Below, one piece after another: positions 40,560 to 54,295 of a stretch of 64,000 nt of DNA. Origin of the DNA: Warburgia ugandensis. Lineage: Eukaryota > Streptophyta > Magnoliopsida > Canellales > Canellaceae. The position numbers were made by a program, and so were the translations under genes. The stretch spans positions 19,484,990 to 19,548,989 of the forward strand of contig CP141139.1 in assembly GCA_035236585.1 (NCBI GenBank), read 5' to 3'. Each line of letters opens with the position of its first letter. Position 1 is the stretch's first letter. The notes beneath the pieces are model-generated. The model worked only from the letters and a program-made list of their open reading frames with translations. It did not search any database and was not told the origin of the DNA.

Positions 40560-41700
40560 GAGACAAAGAGACTTTTCCTGTAATAATTTCCTCCCAATTA
40601 GAAACATCTCAGGAGGACAAATTAATAGACACTTTAAAAGAACACAAAGGTGCAATAGGATGGACCATAGCTGATATAAAGGGCATTAACCCTTTAATCT
40701 GCACCCATAGGATATATCTAGAGGATGAAGCTAAACCATGTCGTCAAATGCAAAGAAGGTTAAATCCTAATATGAAAGATGTGGTTAGAGCAGAAGTCCT
40801 AAAGTTGCTTGATGTGGGAATCATCTATCCCATAAGTGATAGCAAATGGGTAAGTCCTACTCAGGTGGTTCCAAAGAAGTCCTGAGTGACAAGTAATAAC
40901 TAACGCCAACAATGAATTAATCCCTACCGGGGTTACTACTTGGTTGGCGTATGTGTATCGACTATCGAAAGTTGAATCTTTGTTACAAGGAAGGACCATT
41001 TTCCTTTGCCCTTCGTTGATCAAATGTTAGAAAGGGTTGCAGGACACCAGTACTATTGTTTCTTAGATGGTTATTCAGGGTATAACCAAATAGAAATTGC
41101 ACCCAAGGATCAGGAAAAGACCACATTTACATGTCCTTTTGGCACTTTTGCTTACAAAAGAATGCCATTTGGATTATGTAATGCTCCTGCCACATTTCAA
41201 CGTTGCATGTTAAGCATTTTCAGTGATATGGTGGAGAGAATTTTAGAGGTTTTCATGGACGACTTTTCTATTTTCGGTAATTCATTTGAAACATGTCTTG
41301 AAAATCTAAGAAAAGTCTTAACTCGTTGTAAAGAAAAGAACCTAGTGCTTAATTGGGAAAAATGTCATTTCATGGTTCCTAAGGGAATTGTCTTAGGTCA
41401 CATTGTGTCATCTAAAGGTATAGAGGTAGATAGAGCTAAAGTTGATCTAATTTCCAATCTACCCATTCCAAAATCTATTAGGGACATTCGATCTTTCCTA
41501 GGTCATGCGGGATTCTATCGGAGGTTCATTAAGGATTTTAGTGCAATATCTAGACCACTATGTCACCTCCTCACAAAGGATACTCCTTTTGAGTGGACTA
41601 AGGATTGTCAAGAAGCATTTATAAAGTTGAAAGACAAGTTGACCACTGCACCTATCATGCAGCCGCCTGATTGGAGTCTACCCTTTGAAATCATGTGTGA
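40560..41700 (+). pseudogene. Athila-1 reverse transcriptase
   Basis: Motifs in order: GIIYPISDSKWVSPTQVVPKK (40815-40880), a break with TGA at 40883-40885 and frame changes to 41005, then LDGYSGYNQI, KRMPFGLCNAPATFQ and the catalytic FMDDFSIFG (about 41256-41282, both Asp present), with FLGHAGFYRRFIKDFS closing the domain. Met in place of Val in the xxDD box is normal for Athila. Confidence 0.93.
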
Positions 41701-42231
41701 TGCCGGTGACTATCTTTGTAGGAGCTGTACTAGAATGAGAGAAAAGAAAAGAAGCCATACGTCATCTACTATGCCAGTAGGACCTTAAATAGCACCCAAA
41801 TGAACTATTCTACTACGGAGAAAGAACTCTTAGCAGTTGTTTTCGCATTGGATAAATTCAGGTCTTACTTGGTAGGATCTAAAATAGTCATATTCACTGA
41901 CCATTCGGCCCTCAAGTATCTTCTTTCTAAGAAAGATGCTAAGCCTAGACTAATTAGATGGATTCTCCTACTCCAAGAGTTTGACATTGAAAAAAAAGAT
42001 AAAAAGGGAGTAGAGAATGTGGTAGCTGAACATTTGTCTCGCTTAGTCCTAACAGAGCCTTTAAATGAGTTGCCAATTAAAGACACTTTCCCTGATGAGC
42101 AACTTTTTCATGTTTCCCATCCTCCCTGGTTTGCTGATATTGCAAATTACTTAGTCACGGGGAAAATTTCGGAACATTGGACTAAACAAGAAAAGAAAAA
42201 ATTCTTTTCCAATGTTAAGCACTATTTCTAG
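41690..42231 (+). pseudogene. Athila-1 RNase H
   Basis: MCDAGDY (about 41695) gives the first acidic residue. A frame change near 41710-41790 follows. Then [20 protein letters not shown] (Glu) and [11 protein letters not shown] (Asp) follow in frame from 41800. A TAG at 42229-42231 ends the frame just before [11 protein letters not shown], the start of the integrase zinc-binding region. Confidence 0.9.
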
Positions 42232-43415
42232 GATGATCCATACCTGTTTAAATACTGCCCAGATCAAATCATTAGGAGATGTGTCCCTGACTTAGAACAA
42301 CATAGTGTTATCTCCTTTTGTCATTCAGAAGCATGTGGTGGACATTTTTCTACCCAGAAAACAGTGGCAAAGATTTTGCAGTGCGGTTTTTATTGGCCGT
42401 CGTTGTTCAAAGACACACATGTGTTTTGTAAATTATGTGAGCAATGTCAAAAGTTAGGAGGAATAACCCGTAGGAATATGATGCCTCTAAATCCTATTCT
42501 TATCATAGAAAATTTTGATTGTTGGGGTATAGATTTCATGGGTCCATTTCCACCTTCTTTTGGCTACATTTATATCTTATTGGCCGTAGACTATGTTTCA
42601 AAATGGATTGAGGCTATCCCATGCAGGCATAATGATCACAAAATAGTTCTTAAATTTTTAAAAGAAAACATTTTTTCTAGATTTGGGACTCCTCGAGCCA
42701 TTATAAGTGATAACGGTACACATTTTTGCAACAAACCATTTGAAGCACTAATGAAAAAATATAATATTACACATAAAGTTGCAACACCGTATCACCCACA
42801 AACAAGTGGACAAGTAGAAGTATCAAATCGGGCCATCAAACAAATCCTTCAAAAGACTGTTAATCCAGATCGTAAAGATTGGTCTCTTAGGCGACCGATG
42901 CACTCGGGCTTACAGATCGCACATCGCACCCGATTGGTATGTCTCCCTATCGTATTGTATACGGTAAGGCTTGTCATTTGCCTGTGGAATTGGAACATAG
43001 AGCCTATTGGGCAATAAAGACATTCAATTTCAATATGGATAAAGCAGACTCACATCGCAAGCTCCAACTTAATGAGTTGGAAGAGATCAGGCAAGAAGCT
43101 TATGAGAGTAATAGGATATATAAAGAAAAGATGAAAGTTTTTCATGATAAAAACATAATGTGAAAATCCTTTACTCCAAGCCAAAAGGTTCTACTTTACA
43201 ATTCTAAGCTCCACCTATTTCCAGGTAAGCTTAGATCTCGATGGACCGGTCCATACATAGTAAAAGAAGTTTTTCCATATAGGACTGTCGAGATTGAGAA
43301 TACTAGGACTGGTCATTCTTTTAAAGTGAATGGTCAACGTTTAAAGCCTTTCCTAGATTATGAGAATCCAGAAGTTGAGTCCACAACTCTGGAGGATCCT
43401 GTTTATCAGGATTGA
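42232..43415 (+). pseudogene. Athila-1 integrase
   Basis: The zinc-binding H-H-C-C (HSEACGGH...CKLCEQC) lies at about 42325-42450. The DDE triad follows: [17 protein letters not shown] and [10 protein letters not shown]. Frame changes lie between about 42890 and 42940, then [21 protein letters not shown] resumes. A TGA at 43161-43163 precedes KSFTPSQKVLLYNSKL and the C-terminal RWTGPYIVKEVFPY. The natural stop is TGA at 43413-43415. There is no chromodomain, as expected for Athila. Confidence 0.93.
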
Positions 43416-45120
43416 GTGAATTTGATCTCTTTGTACCATATTTTATATTTTGTTGTTTTCTATATCACCCATATTCATTTTAGGTCCTACTTTTTAAACA
43501 TTGAGGACAATGTTTCTGTCAGATTGGGGGGTGTAGAAAATTCTAGCAAATTCTAGTTTTCTTTTAGTTTTTAGGTGTTTTCCTTGGTTTTAAAAAAAAA
43601 AAAAAAATGAAAATTTTTAGGTCATTTCCTATACCATGATGAGAATTGGATTTTCTGAAGTATAATCTGGATAACTTTAGCTTATTAATAGAATTGAATA
43701 TGATTAATTCATCATTTTACTCATTTTCTAAAGTATTCCATAAAAGCAAAGTCTCATATCACATTTGTACACGCAGTTGCATATAGATAATCTAGATTGA
43801 TAAGTGGCTATAACTTAGAAATTCTGAAGAAATTCAGTGGAGACCTATAACACAAGTGAGTTTTAGAGCCATTCATCCTTTTTGAGAGGTTATAAATGTT
43901 CAAAATTTTCTTCAGCGTGCTTAAAGAAAATTGATCCCAAACTCTTAAATTTGGCTAATTACCTGAATAATTAGAATACTACCTTTAAAATTCTGAAAGT
44001 TCATTGAATTTGATAGATTATATGAAACCTAGAAAATGATTTAGGCCATCCTTGTTATTAACCTAAAGACATAAAGCCTACCCAAAAGTATTTTTACCAC
44101 TAGTTAGCCAAGTTGAGCCTTGAATATAAAGCCATTTTCTTTTGTCACCCAAATTACCATTTACCCATATTAACCCAGTATAAATTATCCATTACCCATT
44201 TTTCTTTGAAAAATAAGTTAGAGAAGAAGGAAAAAAATATCTTTTAGTTGCAACAAAATTAGAAAAGTGGATATCAAGAAAAGAAATATTCTTCAAAGTG
44301 AGTCAAAAATATGAAAATAAAGAAAAGTGAAAAAAAAAAAAAAAGAGTTTGAAGAATGCAAAGAAATGGAAACAAAAATATTCACTTTAGAAAAAAGCAA
44401 AGAAAAGAAGAATTGTCAACTTTAGTAGAAGACCTCTACTTATTTTTTGAAGAAACTTTGAATACCTTTATACCCTTTCTTTGGTACCCTGTCCTAAGCT
44501 TATGTTTCGTCCCAATTAAAGACCTATTGATTCTAGGATGAATATAATCTTGATGAGGAAATGAATGGATAGGATTAAAAGAGTGGTATTTCTAAATATG
44601 CAAAGGTAATGGCATCTATTCCAAAGGGATCAAAAGAAATTCCTTAGTAACTCCCGTTCTTCATGAGTATATGTGAGATATATTTGTTTTCATTGACTCT
44701 TCTCACATAATTAAAAGAGAGATATGATTTAAACCCTCTATCTGAGAGACTTTATTTCTGAGCGTATGCCATTAGTAAGGATTGAGGTCAAAACATATTT
44801 CAGATGGAGTTCAAAAGTTAGAAGTCTACTTAGAGATAAAGATTATTCTATGTATAGACTGCATATGCACATACTCAATCTGAGATCTGAGCTTAAGTGG
44901 AATATTTTTAGCATATGGGTAGGGTTTTTTTGAATTATTCAGTCATCTTTATTAGTTTGCTAAAGTTGATAGATTTATTGAAGATAATTATCTGAGAAAA
45001 AAATGGAGATGACCTGAAAAAAAAAAATTTAAAAATTAAAAATTTAAAAAAAATTTAAAAAAATTGAGTTGATTTCTTCGCATCTTTTGCTAGGGACTAG
45101 CAAAATCTTTGATTGGGGTG
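43416..45120 (+). other. Athila-1 3' non-coding region and purine tract
   Basis: No env-like frame and no frame above 62 codons on the sense strand. A second purine run, AGATTGGGGGGTG, lies at about 43522-43534. The terminal tract GATTGGGGTG (45111-45120) primes plus-strand synthesis. The inverse of this region is at 33041-34451 and 47362-47690 in Athila-2. Confidence 0.8.
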
Positions 45121-47356
<2,236 letters not shown>

Positions 47357-47639
47357 GATTATACTTCAGAAAATCAATTCTCATCATAATGTAGGAATTG
47401 TCCAAAAAAATTTCATTTTTTTTAATTTTTTTTGAAAAATCCAAGAAATCACCTAAAAACCTAAAAAAACTAGAATTTGCTAGAATTCTACACCTCCCAA
47501 CATGAAAGGAACATTATCCTCAATGTTTAAAAAGTAGGACCTAAAAGGAATATGGGTGATGTAGAAAAAATACAAAATATGGTACAGAGGGATCAGATCC
47601 ACTCAATCCTGATAAACAAGATCCTCTAGGCTTGTGGAC

Positions 47640-48240
47640 TCAACTTCTAGATTCTCATATTGTAGGAAAGGCTTTAAATGTTGACCATTCACTTTAAAAG
47701 TATGGCAGTCCTAGCATTCTCAATCTTGACGGTCCTATATGGAAAAACTTCTTAACTATATATGGACCAGTCCATCGAGATCTAAGCTTACTTGGGAATA
47801 GGTGGAGCTTAGAATTGTAAAGCAGAACCTTCTGGTTTGGAGTAAAGGATTTTCTCATTGTGTTTTTATCGTGAAAGACTTTCATCTTTTTTTTATTATA
47901 TATCCTTTTACTCTCATAAGCTTCTTGCCTGATCTCTTCCAACTCATTAAGCTAGTGTTTCCTATATGAGCCTGCTTTATTCATGTTGAAATTAAAGGCC
48001 TTTATTGCTTAGTAAGCTCTATGTTCCAATTCCATAGGCAAATGACATGCCTTACCATATACAATACGATAGGAAGACATATGAATCGAGGTTCGATGTA
48101 CAATCCTATAAGCCCAAAGCGCATCAATTAGTCTAAGAGACCAATCCTTACGATCTAAATTTACAGTCTTTTGAAGAATTTGTTTAATAGCCTCATTAAA
48201 TACTTCTATGGTGTTGCAACTTTATGAATGATATTACTTT
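47640..48240 (-). pseudogene. Athila-2 integrase C-terminal part
   Basis: [32 protein letters not shown] and SRWTGPYIVKKF match the Athila-1 integrase end. Upstream, the CHLP-like region survives in broken frames to about 48240. The catalytic core is missing because of the deletion at 48240. Confidence 0.8.
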
Positions 48241-48960
48241 TTGGGGATGGGTAGATTGGTAATTAGGTCAACTCTGGCTTTATTTACCTCTATACCTTTG
48301 GATGACACGATGTGGCCAAGGACAATTTCCTTCGGAACCATGAAATGACATTTCTCCCAATTAAGCATGTTTCTTCACAATGATTTAAGACTTTTCTCAA
48401 ATTTTCAAGACATGTGTCAAAGAAATCACCAAAAACAGAGAAGTTGTCCATGAAAACCTCTAAAATTCTCTCTACCATATCACTAAAAATGCCCAACTTG
48501 CAGCATTCAAATGTGGCAAGAGCATTGCATAATCCAAATGACATTCTTTTGTAAGTAAAAGTACTAAAAGGACATGTGAATGTGGTCTTTTTCTGATCCT
48601 CAGGTGCAATTTCTATTTCATTATACCCTGAATAACCATCTAGAAAATAACAATAATAGTGTCCTACAACCCTTTCTAACATTTGGTCAACAAAAGGCAA
48701 AGGAAAGCGGCCCTTCCTAGTGATAACATTCAATTTTCTATAATCAATGCACATACGCCAACTAGTGGTAACTCTAGTTGGAATTAATTCATTGTTGACA
48801 TTAGTGGTCACTGTCACTCCAGACTTTTTTGGAATGACTTGAGTAAGACTTACCCATTTGCTATCACTTATGGCATAGATAATTCCCACATCAAGCAATT
48901 TAAGGACCTTTGCTCTAATCGCATCTTTCATATTAGGGTTTAACATTCTTTGTATTTGAG
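48241..48960 (-). pseudogene. Athila-2 reverse transcriptase, catalytic residue lost
   Basis: DVGIIYAISDSKWVSLTQVIPKKSG, MCIDYRKLN, FLDGYSGYN and KRMSFGLCNALATFE are in one frame (48290-48946). The active-site box reads FMDNFSVFG, with the second catalytic Asp changed to Asn. The frame ends where RT is fused to integrase sequence by an internal deletion. Confidence 0.9.
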
Positions 48961-49323
48961 GATATGGTTTAGCATCATCCTCTAAGTTGATTCGATGGGT
49001 GCATATTAAAGGGTAATACCTCTAATGTCCACTAGGGTCCATCCTATTGCACTTTTATCTTCCCTGAGGATTTTAATCAATTGTTCCTCTTAAGATTTTT
49101 CCAATTAAGAGGCAATTATAACATAAAAAGTTTCTTCATCTCTTAGATGGGCATATTTGAGTTTAGAAGGTAGAGGTTTCAAATCTAGCTTAGGAGGTTC
49201 AACTGAGAATGGAATGGGAGTTGACTCCCTCAATGGAAGTTCTTTGAACTGAGGTTTTCATTTTTATGTATCCATATGGGGCATAGAATCAAGGAGGGCA
49301 TTAAAGTGTCCTCATTAAACTCA

Positions 49324-49907
49324 TTAAAATGGGCCAAATAGGCACAAGGAAGATGACTGAAAATGATCTTCCACGACTGAATTTATCATATTGACACAGT
49401 GCAAGTCATCTATGGGTTCTCCAGGTTGCTTACAGATATCAAAGATGTTCAATTCTAGTGTTAAGTTGCCAAATGAAAACTTCATAACACCAATTTTGCA
49501 ATTTATTAGGGTATTGGACATAGCCAAGAATGGACGTGCAAGGATGACAGGAATTTCTCGCTGCTCATACAACCTTAGTTATGTGTCCAAAACTAAGAAA
49601 TTGATTGAAAAAAGAATTACTCTATTTGGACTAACACATCCTCTATTATGCCCGTAGGCATTACCACTGATCTATTAGCTAGTTGGAGTGTAGTGGATGT
49701 TGGCTTGAGGCCTCCTAGTCCTAGTTGAACATAGACTGTATATGGTAAAAAATTAACACTGGATCCAAGATCTAATAAGGCATAATTAATCTTATGATTG
49801 CCAATGATGCAAGTGAGAGTGGGGCAACCCGAATCCTTGTATTTTTGGGATATATGGTGCTGAAGAGTTGAACTTACTTGTTCAGTCACAAATGCCTTCT
49901 TTGGCAT
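49324..49907 (-). pseudogene. Athila-2 protease region
   Basis: KKAFVTEQVSSTLQHHISQ, ALLDLGSSVNFLPYTVY and EIPVILARPFLAMSNTLI match the Athila-1 protease region in order, split over two frames. There is no stop at the position of the Athila-1 TAG. The stretch 48961-49323 is the spacer between protease and RT, much broken. Confidence 0.85.
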
Positions 49908-50042
49908 TCAATTTCCTTTTGATTGTGCATAAATGCTTTAAAATTTTGGCATATGATGGGATTTGTTTTATTGCTTCTAAGATCGGTATGTTGATCTTGA
50001 CTTGCTTGAATATCTGCATAATCCCATCATTAGTGGTACTCT

Positions 50043-50604
50043 TTATGACTTGGTGCAACCTTTGAGGGAATGGACATGGTTCAACAGGTGGATTGGGTCC
50101 CTTTTCTTTAAATTTTCTTTATTTATATTTTTTGTAGGGTTTTTTACCTTTTCAGTCTTTTGGGGCTCATCTTTCTCAATTATTTTACCACTTCTAAGAA
50201 TGGTAACAGCTTTAGTCTCTTCAACGATAGAGCTTGATGATGCATTAGGTGTAGTTTCACTAATCACATGCACACCCTTAGGGTTTACTTGTGGTTAAGC
50301 TGAAAACTTTCCTTTTTCCATACTTTGCATCATTTGACTCATCATATTTTTTAATTCAGTCATAGACTAATTGGTTTGTTTTATTTGACTTTCTAATTGA
50401 GAAATTTTCTTCTAATTGGGGGCAAGTAAGGTCCAGAAGAAGGGGTTGATGAGTTTGGTATGGACATAGAGCAAGTAGTCCTTGGTTTGGTTGTTGATGC
50501 TGGTATAGGCCTGGTTGTGAGACATTAGCAATTGGTCCATTTCTCCAACTAAAATTTGGATGGTTTCTCCAATTAGGTAGTACTTTCACAAATGCTACAC
50601 ACTT
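50043..50604 (-). pseudogene. gag: Athila-2 gag C-terminal part
   Basis: KAVTILRSGKIIEKDEPQK (50043-50273 frame) and the NHPNFSWRNGPIANVS block (50356 onward) match Athila-1 gag positions of about 38930-39530. It ends in CVAFVKV, where the other element's integrase begins. The capsid part is absent. Confidence 0.82.
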
Positions 50605-50873
50605 TCCGACATGATCGAAATTGGCACACCATGCAGACTCACTATTTCCTTGATGTATAATTTGGCCAAGCTCTCTAGTGATTGCTTTTGCCGTATTGGA
50701 AGAAAATGAGCTGACTTGGTCAACCGATTCACAATAATCCACATCATATCATGTCCACTAGAAGTTCTAGGCAACCCAACCATAAAATCCATGGTTATGT
50801 GATCCCATTTCCACTTTGGAAGCTCCAAAGTTTGCAGCAAACCAACTGGCCTCTAGTGTTCTGCTTTCACTTT
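50605..50873 (-). pseudogene. Tekay-like integrase fragment
   Basis: WKWDHITMDFMVGLPRTSSGHD holds the first catalytic Asp. VNRLTKSAHFLP and LHGVPISIMS follow. The next residues should contain the second Asp, but the sequence changes to Athila gag at that point. A stop lies between this piece and the zinc-binding part (HLGGMKMY...CVVRCLTC) at about 50875-50960. Confidence 0.88.
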
Positions 50874-51605
50874 CTAACAAGTGAGGCAACGCACAACACA
50901 CTCTCCAATATCCCACTTCATTCCTAGCCACCAGAAGTTCCTTTTTAAATCCTGATACATCTTCATACCACCTAGGTGTGTGGTAAACTTGGAATCATGC
51001 ACTTCCTTCAACAATTCCTCTTTCAACTCTGAATTTATTGGTACAACAAGTCTCCCATGAAATCTCACACTACCATCAGTCCCTTTATGAAACTCTTTCT
51101 TTTCACTTAAGGTTTGAGTCTCCTCGCACAACTGTTGTGCTTGCAAAACTTGACTCAAGAAAGATGACCTAATGGAGATATTGGCAATTATCCCTTTTGA
51201 TTTTCTGCTAAGTGAGTCCGCAACTACATTAGCTTTGCCCGGATGATATTGGATAATAAAGTCAAAATCTTTGAGGTACTCAACCCAATGTCTTTGTCTC
51301 ATGTTGAGATCACTTTGAGAGAAAATATATTTAAGGCTTTTGTGGTCCGTAAACACTTCAAATTTCTCTCCATATAAGTAGTGTCTCCATATCTTCAAGA
51401 CAAAAACTACAGCGGCAAGTTCTAGGTCATGCAAGGGATAGTTCTGGTCATGATTTTTCAATTGTCTGGATGCATAAGCAATTACCTTGCCATTCTGCAT
51501 AAGTACACATCCAAGTCCCTTTCCAAAAGCATCACTATACACAACGAATCCTCCATGCCCTTCAGGCAAAGACAAAATAGGTGCAGAAGTGAGTCTTTCC
51601 TTCAA
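50874..51605 (-). pseudogene. Tekay-like RNase H and integrase zinc-binding region
   Basis: The frame is open for 243 codons. [22 protein letters not shown] and the Asp of [10 protein letters not shown] are RNase H motifs. [15 protein letters not shown] marks its end, and the H-H-C-C block begins with [10 protein letters not shown]. This is the best preserved part of the element. Confidence 0.9.
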
Positions 51606-52521
51606 CTCCTCTCATAGTCATCTGTCCACAAGAATTTTTGCTCCTTCTTGGTCAATCTCATCAATGGTTGTGCAATATGGGAGAAACCTTTGAAAAAATG
51701 TTGATAGTATCCAGCCAAACTAAGAAAACTGCGTATCTTGGTCGCGGTCTTTGGTTTTTCCCTGTCTGTAATTGCTTCGATCTTCTTAGGATCAACTGTA
51801 ACACCATCCTTAGATATAACATGACCAAGAAATTGAACATGTTCCAACCAAAACTCACACTTTGAGAATTTGGCATATAATTGGTGAGTTTGAAGAGTGT
51901 CTAACATGATCCTCAGGTTCTCTTTATGATCTTCCCCACTATTGGAGTAAATAAGGATGTCATCAACAAAGACAATAAAAAATTTGTCAAGATATTCTCT
52001 AAACACTTTGTTCATCAAGTCCATAAATGCTGCAGGTGCATTTGTCAACCCAAATGGCATCACCAAAAATTCATAATGTCCATAGCGTGTTCGAAATGCA
52101 GTCATAGGAACATCTTCATCTCGAATTCTAAGTTGATGATAGCTTGATCTTAAATCAATCTTAGAGAATACTTTTGCTGATTGAAGTTGATCAAATAGGT
52201 CATCAATATGGGGTAATGGATACTTGTTCTTCACGGTGGCCCCATTTAATAGTTTGTAATCAATGCATAATCGCATAGAGCCATCCTTCTTCTTCACGAA
52301 CAAAATCGGAGCTCCCCATGGTGACACACTTGGCGAATAAACCCTTGGTCCAATAGTTCCTGCAACTGGACCGTCAACTCCTTTAATTCTGTAGGGGCCA
52401 TGATATACGGTGCCTTAGAAATAGGGGATGTTCCAGGTAACAATTCGATGGTGAACTCCATCTCCCGCCTTGGAGGCAATCCAGGTAATTCTTCAGGAAA
52501 GACTTTCTTAAAATCACGCAC
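51602..52521 (-). pseudogene. Tekay-like reverse transcriptase
   Basis: [20 protein letters not shown] (52294-52521) precedes the RT proper (51602-52327): [50 protein letters not shown] and the catalytic FVDDILIYS with both Asp. Two overlapping frames show one frameshift near 52310. Confidence 0.92.
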
Positions 52522-54164
52522 CAGCTCTATTTCCTCAATTTGAGGCCCTGTACTTTCCTAAGCCACAATAGTAGCTAAGTATGCCTGACATCCTTTAGAC
52601 ATTAGACGCGTTGCTTGTATAGCAGAGATTATGCTGACACCTGATGTGTCCAGTTGTCCTTGAAATACAAAGGACTCCCCCTTTGAGCTCATCAGTGTCA
52701 CTCATTTCTTTGTGCAATCTGCCAGGGCCCCATGTTCTGCCAACCAGTCCATGCCCAAAATGACGTCAAAATCAGTCATACTCAATAGGATTAAGTCGAC
52801 ACTAAGTTCTTTGCCTGAAATCACTACCGGTACTTCTCGTAAGAACTCTCATGAGACGACTATTTCACCCATTGCAGTACAAACTTCTAGACAAAATCCC
52901 AATTTATGTATAATAATATCCATACACGATGCAAAGTCACATAAAATGAATGAATGAGTAGAAACAGGATCAATCAAAATACGCGCATGCTTGTCAAATA
53001 TTAACAATGTACCTTCCACTACAGCATTAGATGTGCAAGCCTGGTCGGTAGTCAACGCAAAAGCTCTCCCCTGACTCATGGGTATCTGTTCTACTCTGGC
53101 ACCTAAATCTGTCTGATGCGGTCTCTTACGGCAATCCTTTGCCATGTGCCCATGTTCACCACAGTTAAAACATCTCTGATCACGATAATAACACATCGTG
53201 CCCTTGTGGAATCTATTGCAACAAGGACATGGTTTGAAGTCCCTTTTTCTGTCTGGGTGATAACATTGTCCTTTCTGGGGTTTTTGAGGTCCTAAAGAGA
53301 AACTTGAGCTCTTCCTTTCCCCATGGTATCCTCTGCTGCCACCGTGCCAAAACCTTCCTTTTTCCTTGCCTTTCGTGGTAGTTTGCATCTTCACCTTTTC
53401 CTCCTGAGCAATGGAAGCCATCTCCACTGCCTTAGCCACACTAGAAGGCTGTATCATTCGAACCTTACTTCTCAATCTATGGTTCAACCCTTCCACAAAC
53501 ATCCAAGTTGCTTTTTCCTCTATCGTGCACACATCTGGCATGATTCTCCTAAATTGAGTGAATTTATCTTCAAATTCGAGAACGGTCATGGTTCCTTGCT
53601 TGAATGCTAGGAATTCTTGCTCTTTCTTTGCCTTAATGTGGGGAGGAAAGTATTTGTTGTAGAAAAAATTCTTGAATTCCTCCCAAGGAACATCACCTCG
53701 GTCCTCGAAAAATGTTCTCCTTGCAGACAGCCACCAAAAAGAAGTTGATCCTGTCAAAACAAATGTTGCCACCTTCACCTTCCGATCATCTAGAATATTC
53801 ATAGCCTCAAATATCTTCTCTATCTCATGTATCCATCTCTCTGCAGCTTCTGGCTCACTATTGCCAGTAAATACAGGCCAATCTTCTTAAACCTCTCTAG
53901 CAGGTTATCCACCTTAGTCTTATCCCTGCCCGAACTTCCCTCACCAGTATGAGGTACAAACGAGGTCTAAGGCTGTGCTTGGGGTGGTTGTTGCTGCTGT
54001 TGCTACTGTTGTTGCAGTTGTAGTTGCATCTGTTGTTGCTGCTGCATCAGTTGACTAAGGTTTTGCATCATATTGGCCATGAAGTCCGTCATTTGACTCC
54101 CCTGGTCAGACAGCTCAGCAGAGAGGTTTGTTGTCCTCTGACTCGTCCTCTTAGGTGGCATCAT
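52522..54164 (-). pseudogene. gag: Tekay-like gag and protease
   Basis: Gag probably starts at 54164 or 54161 (MPPKRTSQRTT), followed by a Gln-rich run at about 53980-54050 broken by a TAG. The capsid domain is in frame 52849-53802 (FWWLSARRTFFEDRG, FNKYFPP-like YNKYFPPHIK, FVEGLNHRLRSKV). The CCHC knuckle CFNCGEHGHMAKDC is intact. The protease site reads ILIDPVSTHSFI, with Val where a Gly belongs in the catalytic loop. Confidence 0.9.
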
Positions 54165-54295
54165 TCCCTTCACCACAAGAACTTTTTATGAGTTACTCTC
54201 TACACATCAATTTCAATATCTTTCTTTAGAGACTGCTTAAGATTTACTCAATGTGATTGGTTGTGATTGGACTGAACTTGGGCTCTGATACCAAC

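Larger units (their letters stand above)
47357..50604 (-). mobile_element. Athila-2, middle part: pol and gag remnants
   Basis: This continues the element interrupted at 34451. The 3' untranslated region (47362-47640) leads into integrase C-terminus, RT, protease and part of gag in reverse order. It stops abruptly in gag at about 50604, where Tekay-like integrase begins. It is more decayed than Athila-1, with stops and frame changes in all domains. Confidence 0.88.

Noticed and set aside
43416..45120. Env-like gene of Athila-1
   Set aside because: Only short frames without signal peptide or membrane segments.
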